This document shows, in pieces, positions 52,301 through 63,310 of a stretch of 64,000 nt of DNA (positions are counted from its first letter, which is position 1; each line of letters starts with the position of its first letter). Location: the NCBI GenBank assembly GCA_039621445.1, contig CP154956.1, positions 34,507,437 through 34,571,436 on the forward strand, given 5' to 3'. Made by a program: the position numbers and the translations under genes. The stretch is from Euglena gracilis. Lineage: Eukaryota > Euglenida > Euglenophyceae > Euglenales. Under the pieces are notes generated by a model that was not told the origin of the DNA, made no database searches, and saw only the letters and a program-made list of their open reading frames with translations.

Positions 52301-54816
52301 TGTGCGACCCAGCCTCAGTTGGTCCTCTGAGGTCAGGCAAATAAAAGTTGCTCACCACCTCTGATGACCTTCGAGGTATCAAGGGCAGGCATTCTGGCTT
52401 TTTTGAAAATGTCCCCCTTCTGTTTCAAATTCTGTCAACTTGAGGAAAATTGCAGCTGCCGCCATGTATGCCGCCAACTGGGGGGGGGGGGAGAGGTCAC
52501 TTCCATTCTTCCCAAAAACAGTCAGCAACTTTTTTTGGAGAAACCAGGCAGCCGGGGGTCTGCCAATGACGAAATGAGTGTATGACCCCCAGTCCCAGGG
52601 GTCCACATTGGGAAAGATGGCGTTGTGCAATTGCGAATAGGAATGAAAACATTCATTCAACAATGCTGTTGCAATTCCAATTCGACGGAAATGGCAGGTA
52701 AGCGCCTTCGGTCAACACCTCTTTGGGTCCCACATCGCCATGCATCGCCCAGCATCGCCCTGCATTGCCTTTGTGGTCCTCAATGGTGCCCCTTTTGCTT
52801 CTTGGTTGTTGTCAGCTGCTTTTGGTCACCTTGGCCTTTCTGTGTTGTTTTGGCCACTGTTGGCCCTCCTGAGGTGCTTTTTGCCACTTTTGGTCGCTGT
52901 TGGCTGCTTTTGGCTGATTTGACCCACATCCGCTCTAGCACCGGCATCTTCACATCCTCTCCAATTGCCACATCCCGAATCTGCTTCAGCAGCTGCATCT
53001 GCTGCAATAGACGCATCCCGCATCTGCTCAATAGCCGCATCAATTCCAGCAGCCGCATCCTGTGTCTGCTCCAATTCCCGTGTGCCAGCATCCCACATCC
53101 ACTCTAATACCCGCATCCCCACATCCCCGCATCCGCTAGCCAAATCCGACAGCCCACAAAATGACACAAAACGTTCAAAAATCGTCAAAAAGTGAAGGGG
53201 AAAAAAAGAGCAAAAATCAACCCAAAAAAAATCAAAAAGTGCCTTAAAATGGCCAAAAAAAGCCCAAAGCAGGAGAAAAAGGCCTAATCCGCCCAAAAGT
53301 GGACAAAAGCAGCCAAAAACTGTCACAAATAGTCAAAAATGGTCAGGAAATAATGAAAATGGCCAAAAGGGGCAAAAAAAACCAAAATGGCCAAAAGTGC
53401 CAAAAGCGGCAAAAACCTCCAAAAAAAAACTCCAAAAACGACCAAAAAAATGGCCAAAGACCTTAATGGAGGTTAATCTGATAATAACTTCCTCGAGGAC
53501 CAACTTCGGCTGCCCAAATAATATCCCTGCAATAATGGCAAAGGAAAACAAGGAAATCGAATCACCGAGAATAATCGAAACGATCACAAAAATCTACAAA
53601 ATTTGAGTCAGAATAAATGTCCATTGGCCAAAAAAACAACACCCCTTCAAATGTCCGGGGACCTAATGAAGTGCTTTCGTGGTTCAGTATTCACTTTGCC
53701 ATTGAATAATCCCCCCAACTTAGTTTTGCCCAAATAATTTTTTCACAGAAAAATCTCAAAAACATGAAATATTTAAATTTTGAATGAAATAATTTATCAA
53801 AATTATTTGACAGCAGAAATTGGGGGGAAAGCCACAAACTTTGCTACAAACAAAACATGACTACAAAAAAGCTACAAACAAAACATGCAAACTTTGCCCA
53901 AAGTTGCAAAAATTTCGCAAATTGCAAAATTTTAAACAAAATAGCAAATTCTCTGCATTCCTTTTTGAAACATTTGAGGTACAGCTGGAATTTATGTTAT
54001 CTTCCATTTTGAGTTGATGTGTCTTGTGGGAGAAGGGGGGGATTGCAGGGCGGAAAAAAATGCGGAAAAACTTTACGGAAATTGCGAGGAAATTGTGGAA
54101 TATTGCAAAAATTTTGGACATCAATTCCCCCCGGTGCAATTGGTGAGAACTTGTGTTGTTTGCAAAAAAAAAAGATCTCAATGCTCATTTTTTATGTGAC
54201 TTGCAAAGCCTTTCTCAGAAAAAAATTGGTGCACTCTCAGTGCAGGTCATCTAAGGATCTAAGCAGAAGAGCTTGGGACTTCGAATTCCGTTTATAAGTG
54301 GGAAGTACTGATTGGTGCATGGCGCTAAACCAGGTCGGAGCGCACGTTCGCCAGGGGAGCCCCACGGGGTATCCGCATGGGGAGGGGGGGAAAGAAGGTT
54401 CAGAAGTGAGATATATGGGCAGGTGGCCGGCATTGGGCGGGGGTCAGAGCACCCCGGACCGCGTCACCACCACCTTTGCAAAGGGACGCCCGAAACCTCT
54501 CTCCGCAACATCCGGGGGCAGGGGCACACTGTGGCTCATCAACCATTAAGATTTGATAATTCTGGAAACAACCACTTAATGATCCAAACAAAAAAGGGCC
54601 ATAAAATGAAATAGAAATGTAAATGAAAATGAAAATGAAAACGAATGATCAAACGTCTGTCAATTTCCCAAGAGCTTTACGATGATTCAGAATCGCAATA
54701 TGTCGAACATGGTCGCAAAAAATTGCAAAAATAAATTAAAAGGTCCATAGATACGTCCCGAGGAGAGTTCGGCATCCCGAACCCCATTCATTTGCGTCCA
54801 GAGTCAGGGTGCCCAC
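49380..54816. other. Long stretch without a convincing gene; homopolymer modules and degenerate repeats
   Basis: 49.4-49.95 kb is AT-rich unique sequence. 49990-50090 and 50290-50385 hold copies of an ATAATACCCCCCCC module. 50.88-50.96, 51.18-51.26 and 51.36-51.38 kb are long G or C runs around GGTCCGGACC-type sequence. 51.4-52.35 kb is GC-rich with exon-like composition; one minus-strand segment (CICSAAAALLCLRPAAGAAL) is hydrophobic, but no family is recognised. 52.73-53.6 kb is made of degenerate CATCGCC, CCGCATC and GGCCAAAA words. 53.7-54.6 kb is AT-rich with nothing recognisable. Confidence 0.6.
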
Positions 54817-54969
54817 TGCGTGCCCGCTTGTCCCCGACAGCCTTGGCCAGAATGAAAAACGGCGAGCCGTGGTTGTCTGCCACCGACGGCAGCTTCGCCA
54901 ACCGTTCCACGAGGTCCAGCCCAGCCACGACGCGGCCCACCACGAGGTTGGTGGCGTCGAGCCCCGGGG
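54817..54969 (-). CDS. Cyclophilin exon 6
   Basis: After acceptor GAGGCAG the frame reads PGLDATNLVVGRVVAGLDLV, ERLAKLP and SPFFILAKAVGDKRAR, then donor GTGGGC. This is the most diagnostic part of the gene. Homologues continue with about 20 residues ending near a TNCG motif; these were not found below 54.8 kb with confidence. Confidence 0.82.
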
Positions 54970-57900
54970 CTGCCTCCGTCCCGGGTGGGCCGGCCCCGTG
55001 GAGGGGCGAACCATGGACCTCCAAAAAACACACCGCACAAACATGCACACACTCTGCAATAATAAAATGGACAAAAACGCAGGCAACTCGCATCACAAAA
55101 TCATTCTGATTCCGGAAACAAGTATTCTTATCTTGGATAAAAAAAAGGTTTTACAGAAAAGGTTTTAGAGAAAATATTGGACGCAAGGTATGGTCCAAAA
55201 TCAGTACATACGTCATCCAAAAAAGGCAGGTTTTTTGAGATAAATAAATCAACTCTCTGCTGATTTATGTTGATTTATAACAGGGATGTCCCTGCTGGAG
55301 GGCGTTCCAGACAAACAAGTTGTCTTCAGCTCCCAAATTGTTCTTTCCTTCGACAAGTGCAGATTTGCCACAGTTTCACTTGGGTACACCCATGGCTCTT
55401 CGGTAGGCATTCAGGAGACCATCCCCGGCTTCGCTTGAGCGGCACGTCAGGGGCGGCCCAGCCGTGATACAAAACGCAGTGCCGTTGGGCGGGGCGGGGC
55501 CGACCGGTTTCCGCACCGTCACCATTTGCCCATTGCGGGCCACCAGCTTCTCCTGGAACACCTGCGGCGTGCCGGCGGCGCCTCCCCGGGCGAGTCTCAC
55601 TGACGCGGGGGGGGGGGGGTGGCCCCGGACTCCATCACAGGTTTCTTTTAGGACCCGGGGGGGGGGGGGGGGTCCGGACCCACCCAATCTCTGGGGGGAG
55701 GGGGGCTCGGCTGGGACCCACCCACCAACCCGTTTCCTCACCCCCGGGTCACGAAACTTTTAAAAAAAAATCTCTGGACCCCATTCTCCAGGGGTTGCAT
55801 GCCCCAAAATCCGGGCATCCCCCCCCCGGAAATTGCCACCTCAGTATGGAACTACTTTGACAAGGGCGAATTTTTTAACGACCCCCCCCCCCCGCGGGCC
55901 AGCCCAGAGTCTGGAGAATTTGGGCTGGCAGGAACAAAGCTGCTCCCTGACCCCCCTTCCCCCCACAGGGGTCCTGGGCTGGAGCTGGGCCCTGGTCGAA
56001 CTGGGTTCCAAAAATCCAACTGGGTTCCAAAAAAAATAATCGAAATCAAAATATCGAATAATAATATCAAAATATCGAAACCAAAAAAGTGTCCCAAAAA
56101 AAAGTGCCAATTACGCAAAAAAAATTAAGTTTTTGACCCCAAATTTGCCCTGGCCATCCCTTTTCTGACCCATTTTCCCATTTTCTGACCCCTCTTTGGC
56201 CCATTTTTGCACCCCGAAAGCAAAAAAAATTTAGGGGCGGATAGAAATAAATAAAACTCTTTGAGGGGAAGACAGGGTTGTATGGGAATCTCGGAGGGGG
56301 GGGTGGGGGGACCCCCTTCCAAAACTGGGGGGGGGGGGACCCTCCTACCTCCAGTTTTTGGTCGCCGAAAACTTCGGCCATTTTTTGGGTCAAAAAAGCA
56401 ATTTTTTCTAAATTGCTTAAAAATGGCGGGGAATCAGAGGAAATGTCAGTAGAATCAAATTGAAGCCCTTAAAATGCCCCATCTAACAGTATTTTGATTT
56501 CTGCGCAACTCCCCGCGTTACGGCCATTTTTCGGCCATTTCGCCAAAATTTCATGTTGAGCCTCAAGAGGGTCCTAAATATATACCCGGCAAGAAGCGTT
56601 GGAAGTTTTTTTGTCCCCGCAGAGGAGGCGGAGGGGGGTGGGGGGACCCCCTTCCAAAACTGGGGGGACCCCCCTACCACCTTACCCCCCTAGGGGGGGA
56701 GGTGGGTGACCCCCCCCCTACCACCTACCTCATGCCTGCGGAGTTTCCCATACAACCCAGGGGGAAGGGGGGTCCTGGGCTGGAAGAAGGTTGGTGGCTG
56801 GCTGGACCCGGGGGGGGGGGGTCAAATTCTCTTAACTACGCCCTGGCTCCGACATTTGGGCATCTTCAGTGCAGTGTTGCCTGCTGCTGCAGTTGCTGCC
56901 TTTGTCAGGGAGACCAGAGAGCATTGGGGGATATAAGTGACCAGAGGTCTAACCACGGAGAAAACCAAGCGACACCCAGCCCAGGCTCCAATGGCTGAAC
57001 TGCAGAGCCGGCCTCCGCCCTCCAGCGGCCGGGAGGGGGCCGGGCGCTGCTGCGGACGAGGAGGGACACGAGGCCGGGCCCATCGTGGCGGCGGGCGGTG
57101 GTGCCCAGCGCCGCCTCCAGCTTCAGGACGAGGGCCCCCTCCGCCCCACCTCGCCGCCGCCAGCCCCCCCCCCCCCCCGCAAGACGGGACTCGCCCCCTC
57201 GGACCCCAGTTGGCATCTCCCCCTCCCCCTAGAGCCGGGAGCCTCCACGGGAGAGACTTGGAATGGCCACATCGCATACGTGGTGTCAGCCCTCAGGGAA
57301 GGGGAAACGGTGTTCAGGAAACTGGGGTGGAGGTCCATGAACGTTTGACATGTCGGCTCCGGGCTTCTTCTTAAGACCTTCAAGGGACCCTTGGAGGGAA
57401 TGACCGTCGGGAGAAAACACCCAACCCCCCATTTCTTCATCGCTTTCCTCATCATATCTTCAGGGGTGAATTTTTTCAGGTGTAACTCACAGAAAACCGC
57501 CTCAATACCCCCATTCCCTCATTTTTGACCCATTTTTTCGGCTCAACCCAAACCTAGGTCCGTTGAACAGGACTCCCTCAGCGATGGTCCATGCTTCAGG
57601 CTGTCGTCCCAGCACGGAGCTGTTGGCCGCCCAACCACAGCCTGGGACCCCCAACGGGGACCTGGCGGTGGGCGGGGGGGTTGAGTGGCCACAGACGGAG
57701 CCGCTTGCTGCGCCACGGGGCTGTGCGACGCAGGGGGAAGGGTTTGCCCTGGACCCATCCATCCCCCCCCCCGGGTGGCTTCCGAAGCTGAAAGGAAGCC
57801 TGGTTGGCTGACACCTTCGTCTGCGCTGCACCTCTTGGGGCGGCCGAGAGAGGGAGCCCTGGGTGCGGTGGACGCACCGCCTGCGATGGGGCTGCGCTCC

Positions 57901-60900
57901 GCCTCCGAGATGGACAGCTGGGGCACCTCCCCCACCCACGGCCAGGGCCCCCCCCCCCTGCAGGCCCCAGGGGGCCGGCAGCCTCAGGGGCGCCAGGGCG
58001 ACCTGATGGACTACCGGTGGTGGGGGGGGGGGGGCTGTGGGCATTCGGAGGGGGGGAGATCCACCGCTGGAGAGCACACCAGGGTCCTGCGTTTCGCCCA
58101 AAGGTGAGGAGGGAGGGGCGGAAGGAAGCACGAAGAACCGAAACGCAAGCACGCACAAAACAAGCGAAGTTCGATTTGAGCACTGTGTAGGGTCTGGCTG
58201 GAACAAAGAAAATGATTTTCGAACTTTTTGGAAGAAACTTTGGTTCCAGAATTATGTGCTTGCGGCAGGAAAACTACCATAAAACTAAACGAAAAGGTTT
58301 CGAACTGAAGAAACTATTTTGGGGAGGCCACAGGGGAAATATCATTCGAAACACAGAACTTTCTGAGTGTAAGCTATTTCTGAGCAGAACTCAAAAATCA
58401 TCACAAAATCAAAAATTGCCAGAGAGAACAAAGATGGGCTTGTAAAGTGGGAGGAAAGGGTGGGGAATGGTGGACAAAATGGATGAACATCCGGAGGAAT
58501 GGATGAATGAGGAAAAAAGACAGGCTGAGAGGAAGGGGGCGTCCACATTTTGCCAAGCTTTTCGACGTTGGGAAGCTGAAAATGCGATTTTTGTATTTTT
58601 TTTTCAAATTTGGGATGTCCGTCTGCTGGACAAGTATGATGCCCGTAACAACATCCAGTGGTCGTGCTAGAACCATGATAGGATTGGGGGGCCCTGAGTG
58701 CACAAAGGAGTTGGCAATGAAGTCCACCTTGGAGCGGCGGTAACCAACGCCGCCGGTGTTGGCGGTGAGGTCGAGAAATCGCTGCGCTGGCAGCACACCG
58801 TTGCCGGCTCGCTTTCCACTTTGAAAAGCCAGGCACTCGCTGTTCGAATGCCAACCAGTCACTTCGGACCCCCAAAGGGTGGGGATCACTCTTGCTACTC
58901 GGCCCCGAGAAGACCCAAAAATCAGGGTTTGATTTTAGGGCACAGGGGGTCGAGACCCCCGTCAAGCGGGGGGGGGGGGGGGGGTGGGTGAGGCACTCCC
59001 CAACCTGAACAGTGGCATGGCCCCATTTTCAGCCCGGCGCAAAGCGAAGCCAAAGAGACTTTACAAAAAAAAATTACCCAAATATAGCGATTTTGAGCAC
59101 TTTGAGGGAAAGGAAACCACAAAAAAAAACATAAAAATTTTCGGTGGAAAAGCAACTGGAAGGAGTTTGATCTGTTTTTTGGAGGGTCCAGGTCGGTCGC
59201 CGAGGGGGGTCGCCCTCACCCAAACACTGTTCGCAATCTGGGCAACTAATTTTTGGCAGGGCACGAAGCTCTGGGTCGAAATGTTTTGCCTCCCAAATCC
59301 GCCGAAAAAACACCATTCCGGGCGCTTTTGAGGACAAAAATTTTGAGCAAAAAAAGTGCAAAAGATTTTCGGCACAAAGCCAGGAAAAAACGGGGGGCTT
59401 TGGGTACCTCCCCCGGGTTGGTCCACAACTCTCCCTGGGCCGACGGCTTCAGACCCCCTCCACCTCTCTCTGGACCAGGAGGGGGTACCACAACCTGCAC
59501 ACCCTCCTTATGTCAAACCCTGGTCCAGACCACTCATTGCCGGTGGGTGAGATGGACCCACTCCCCTTGGTGGGGCTGCCCCCCCACTCAAGGAAAGCCG
59601 TGGCACCTTCCTTATCGAACCCAGCCCAAAATCGGTGACTTTCGACCAGGAGTCAGGTCACTCTCGCGTCACTCTCCGAGGTGGGGTCGGCCATTTCTGA
59701 GGCCGGCCACCCCCCCCCGGTGGGGGCTGGGGGGGGGGGTTCTTACCACGTTCAAAAACCAGTGGCTCAAAAGCATTAGAGTTCGGCCAAAAACCCAAGA
59801 TTTCCAGCACCACAAGCAGCACAAGTTCTCCGGCACCAAGCCCCTTCAATCCATCCTGGTAACCACATCTTGGGGGAGATCCGGAGACAAACACCAGCCA
59901 GTTGCAAAAAAAAAAAAATCATTCCGGGGGAGGGGGGGTGGCCACTGTAAGCAATGGAATGGTCTGAAGTCCAAATTCCAGTCAGTCACTCAAAAAGAAA
60001 AGGAGGCAACACCCAGGGGGACACACACCAAGCAGTGGTGTGGCTCCCAGCCCGACGTCAGGGAACACCTCCACAACGATTCGGCCTTCGGGCTCCCCAT
60101 CCAGGGTCAAGTCGAAGAACACCTGTGTGCAGTGAGAAGGAAGGGTTGGGGACCACGGAGACACCTGCCTGGGCCAAAACGCTCTGTCTCTGAAGGAAAC
60201 AACCTTCTCTTGGATGGCGCACACGACACGGCAGCGCGACGAGCATGGGACTGCTGTCATCCAATGACATCCCAAACAAAGGGTCTGGGGGAGAATGATG
60301 GCCCCATGCAAACCATGCCATCGGGCTGAACAAGGTCGCCGCCCACCCATTCCCTGGGGGGGGGGGGGCTTAAGGAACCCAGACTTGGGATGTCCATTTG
60401 GGGGGCTGAAAAATATTTCAGCTCTTCGCACCAAAGACGGATGAAAACTCTCCTTCCAGGGAGCAACAGCTCAGCTGCCTTGGGGGCTGACCAGCCTTCA
60501 AAAAGTAACGGGCTGCGAGAGACCCCATGCGGAAAGTGATGAAGAAATGGGGGGTTGGGTGTTTTCTCCCGACGGTAATTCCCCCCAGGGGTCCCTTGAA
60601 GGTTTTAAGAAGAAGCCCGGAGCCGACATTTCAAACGTTCACAGACCTCCACCCCAGTTTCCTGAACATTGTTTCCCCTTCCCTGAGGGCTGACACCACG
60701 TATGCGATGTGGCCACGCTTCTCACCACCGCCCGGCGAACCACGCACCTGCGGCGGCCGGGCGGCCGCGGCCGGGGTGGCCTCCTCCGCGGCCCCGGCCC
60801 CGAGCGGTAGCGCGTGCGCCGCGAGGAGGGCGGCCGGCCACTGCAGCAGCCGGCGGCGGGAGAGTTCGTGGGCCGGCTCCGACAGCGCCACGGGCAGGGG

Positions 60901-61038
60901 GTCTGCGGGCGATGACAGCACCGGGAGGCGGCGCTCCTTCCTGTGCTTCGGGGCGGTGTTGTGTTTCTCGGGCAGCTGTGCATTATTTGCGTCAATGAAA
61001 GCCGGTGGAATTTGCACTTTCTTTTTTGCATTTTGCAC
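54817..61038 (-). CDS. Spliced gene for a chloroplast thylakoid-lumen-type cyclophilin (peptidyl-prolyl isomerase), C-terminal exon not found
   Basis: Six small minus-strand segments together form a cyclophilin: leader with twin Arg and a hydrophobic stretch (60748-61038), VFFDLTLDGEPEGRIVVEVF (60057-60122), RFLDLTANTGGVGYRRSKVDF (about 58704-58786), PQLSISEAERSPIAGG (57878-57957), VARNGQMVTV and NGTAFCIT (55420-55561), LDATNLVVGRVVAGLDLVER and SPFFILAKAVGDKRA (54817-54969). The order and the ATNLVVGRV and GDKRA signatures fit plant chloroplast cyclophilins of the CYP26-2/CYP28 kind. Most edges have GT/AG signals; the phases of some joins are unresolved. Introns reach 2.3 kb and contain repeats. 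The final segment expected after GDKRA was not identified. Confidence 0.78.
55420..55561 (-). CDS. Cyclophilin exon 5
   Basis: After acceptor GCCGCAG the frame reads VFQEKLVARNGQMVTVRKPV and then PNGTAFCITAG, corresponding to the central strand NGTxFxIT of the active site region. The donor is either ATG|GTCTCC (55420) or GAC|GTGCCG (55446); the first keeps phase with exon 6. Confidence 0.7.
57265..57450 (+). repeat. Inverted repeat, left arm, within cyclophilin introns
   Basis: About 185 bp (CATCGCATACGTGGTGTCAG...) recur inverted at 60530-60715 with roughly 90 percent identity. The frame HIAYVVSALREGETVFRKLG is open in both, on plus here and minus there. It may be a duplicated gene fragment or a small repeat family. 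The arms enclose exons 2 to 3 and part of exon 1's intron. Confidence 0.8.
57878..57957 (-). CDS. Cyclophilin exon 4
   Basis: Reads VGEVPQLSISEAERSPIAGG before donor GTGCGT; the acceptor CTGCAG precedes a run of nine G. Chloroplast homologues have a LSYSASDRSxIAGG-type segment at this place. The homopolymer at the splice edge makes the exact start uncertain. Confidence 0.6.
58704..58786 (-). CDS. Cyclophilin exon 3
   Basis: Reads QRFLDLTANTGGVGYRRSKV then DFIANSF before donor GTGCAC. The GVGYRRSKVD signature is that of the chloroplast CYP26-2/CYP28 group. The acceptor is uncertain: CCAG|CG and GCAG|CG are both possible, and the residues usually found between the first hairpin and this helix are partly unaccounted for. 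Confidence 0.7.
60057..60122 (-). CDS. Cyclophilin exon 2
   Basis: Twenty-two codons, VFFDLTLDGEPEGRIVVEVF plus PD, between acceptor CACACAG and donor GTCGGG. This is the first beta hairpin of the cyclophilin fold. Confidence 0.8.
60530..60715 (-). repeat. Inverted repeat, right arm, in the first cyclophilin intron
   Basis: Partner of 57265-57450. It lies 30 bp downstream of the exon 1 donor. The shared open frame HIAYVVSALREGETMFRKLG continues in frame from exon 1 without a stop, so retention of this intron would add a short tail. Confidence 0.8.
60748..61038 (-). CDS. Cyclophilin exon 1: transit and lumen-targeting leader
   Basis: From ATG 61038 a basic, Ser/Ala/Pro-rich stretch is followed by SRRRLLQWPAALLAAHALPL and GAGA, a twin-arginine plus hydrophobic core plus small-residue cleavage pattern as in Tat-dependent thylakoid-lumen proteins. 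The exon ends PPQ at CAG|GTGCGT. The ATG is the first in this frame, but an upstream spliced start cannot be excluded, since the first 25 residues do not look transit-like. Confidence 0.65.
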
Positions 61039-61474
61039 GCAAGGCCATTTGGGGTAAAATGGACTTGGCCAAGTCCATTTGAGGTAAATTGCCTCCCAAT
61101 TCTTTGATTCTTTTACTTATAAAGAGAATATCGGGACACCTCGAATTGTTTGTGCAACGCTTTTGGGCTAATTTGCAATGTAGGCTGTTGCACAATGAAA
61201 TATAAGTGCGTGCAATGGGGTGATCATATCTCCCAGTTTGCACTGCATTCACTTTTGGATGCCTTTTCTTCGTTTTGGGGAGATTTGGGTTTTTGAAAGA
61301 TGTGCCAGGAGCTGCTTTGCTAAACACAATGCTGCATAATGAAAAAAAAATAATGAAACTGTTTCATGTGTGGTGATGGTGTGGGGCCCACAATATGCGT
61401 GAAGCATCATGCTGCTGATACTCCTCAAACACGACGTAATGCATTGCGACATCACAATAGCACAGACAGACCAC

Positions 61475-61693
61475 CATGCTGGCCGGGGTCCACCATCGGC
61501 CGCAGCAGGCTTCTGACGGAGGCAGCGATGCCAACGGCGGCCGCGGAGAGAAGAGTGAGTACGCCGACCTGGAAGGGGGCCAAAAATCACAAGTCCGCGC
61601 CCTACGCACACCCACACCCACCCACACCCACCCACCCATCGATGCACGAACACACACACGCACGCACACACGCATGCGAACGTGCATGCACAC

Positions 61694-61724
<31 letters not shown>

Positions 61725-62668
61725 CTGTGTAGGCCTCATTTGGAAGGGTGTGCCGCCGACCTGCTGGTCATATGAAACCTCGAAGGTGGGGGAGAGTGGC
61801 TTGCCCGGTGTCGCAGACAGCGCAGTGAGTCGCGCATGCGACTGACCACGAGCCAGCACCACAAACTTACAGTCACGTGGGGGAGGGAGGGGTGAAAAAA
61901 CACAGAAGCCAAAGCACTGTGTGTTGTCCTCCGAAAAAGAGACTCAGAGCAAGCCTGGTAGGTGTGTGGCTGGAATGGCAGCAAGTGGCATATGATGGTG
62001 TGCCAAGCGGAGACCTGTGTGGAAGTGTGAAGGGTGCATAAATTGCATTTTTTTCGCTCTTCGGCAACTGGTGAAAGACGAGACTCTGCAGGGCCAAGAA
62101 CGCAGTTCAATTTGAAGGGTGGTTGGATGAAAAGCAACGTATTGAACGCTCTGCTCAATGTGGAAAAAAATGGACAGGGTACTGCCCCCCCCCCCACCAA
62201 ACATGGTGGCTGGAAAATGGAGACAGGTTTGGTTTGCAGCAGTGGCAAAGAGTATCCAAAGTGCTGTCCCTTCTGTTGAACAACCCCGGGGTGCCTTGTG
62301 CTCTGATAAACCTACCGATGGTGGGGGTCGGTTTTGGGAGGCAAGCCCTGACCCAGTTTTCCTCAAAAAAGGCCATTGTCAGGCTCTCAGTGCATTTTCC
62401 ATGCTGAGAAGCGTGCTCTTGCTGGGGGGGGAGGGGGCCTTCCTTTTTTTTAAAAAAAAAGTCTCCTCTCTGCTGCAAGACAGTAAGGCAAGACTGCGAG
62501 GCAAACACAGGGTGTCGTGAGACCTCTGCGCTCTCCAAAGCTGGAGGCAGCCACACCTGGCACAGTATAGGCAGACAGGGGCCTGCGGGGCGCTAGCGCC
62601 ACCAGCAGCAGCCACGCGGAGGCGGTGGCGATGCTGCAGACCACGATGGAAGTGCGTGGGGCCGCCAT
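61475..62668 (-). CDS. Partial spliced gene of unknown function with hydrophobic N terminus and possible membrane segment
   Basis: Three minus-strand segments look like exons. 62668-62524 starts MAAPRTSIVVCSIATASAWL and LLVALAP, a signal-anchor or targeting-like N terminus. 61841-61725 reads LSATPGKPLSPTFEVSYDQQ then VGGTPFQMRPTQ, ending exactly at CAG|GTGTGT. 61568-61475 starts at CAG and reads VGVLTLLSAAAVGIAASVRS then LLRPMVDPGQ, a possible membrane helix. The second and third join in phase; the first join is not in phase with the edges chosen. No family is recognised. Later exons are not seen, and the cyclophilin leader begins 440 bp downstream. Confidence 0.4.
61606..61725. repeat. CA/CCCA microsatellite in an intron
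   Basis: CACACCCA and CACACACA units directly follow the donor of the putative exon ending at 61725 (minus strand GTGTGTGT). Frames through it are artefacts. Confidence 0.92.
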
Positions 62669-63156
62669 CGGTACCTGGAGGGGATGGGGGGGGCGAGGAG
62701 CACCACCCAGAACAGAGATTATGCAAGGCACCATCTAGGCAAACTGTTGGAGAAAGAGGACAGTTGCAATCCTTTCCAAACAGAGATTCCGCAAAGGACG
62801 AAGTCGAGTTGCACATCTGGGACTACTCTCTTGCAATTGCGGACTTTCACCTCAATGGCCAGTCATGGCCCCACACAGCAGTAGCTCTCAGCCAAGCGTT
62901 TGATGACAACAGATGGTTGCAAACCCCTTCCCAGACATTGGGAACTCTGCTCATGCAAAAAATCCTGCCCTGCCCCCTGGTCTGCAGGCACCCCCTCAGA
63001 AAGCAAGCCAAAGGGCATCAAAAAAAAAAACCTAGAAGATTGTTCTTAAACCAATGACAGTGGCGAAATTGTGACCGCAGCCAGAAAAATTGTGGAGTAA
63101 ATGCACATTCTACCTGGAACTGGTGAACCATGAACAAATACTGTTGGGCTGTTGGA

Positions 63157-63157
<1 letters not shown>

Positions 63158-63191
<34 letters not shown>

Positions 63192-63310
63192 CGCGCGCGT
63201 GCACGTGCGTGTGTGGTTGATTGCGTGGGTAGGTGAGTGGGTGTGTGGGTGGATGGGTGGGTAGGTGGGTAGGTGGGTGTGGGTGGGTGTGGGTGGAGGT
63301 GGGTGGGCGC
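63158..63310. repeat. GT and GTGGG microsatellite
   Basis: (GT)n followed by GTGGGTAGGTGG-type units. Non-coding. Confidence 0.92.

Noticed and set aside
61366-61845. 159-codon plus-strand frame across the CA repeat
   Set aside because: It reads through a microsatellite and is antisense to segments with clear GT/AG edges on the minus strand.
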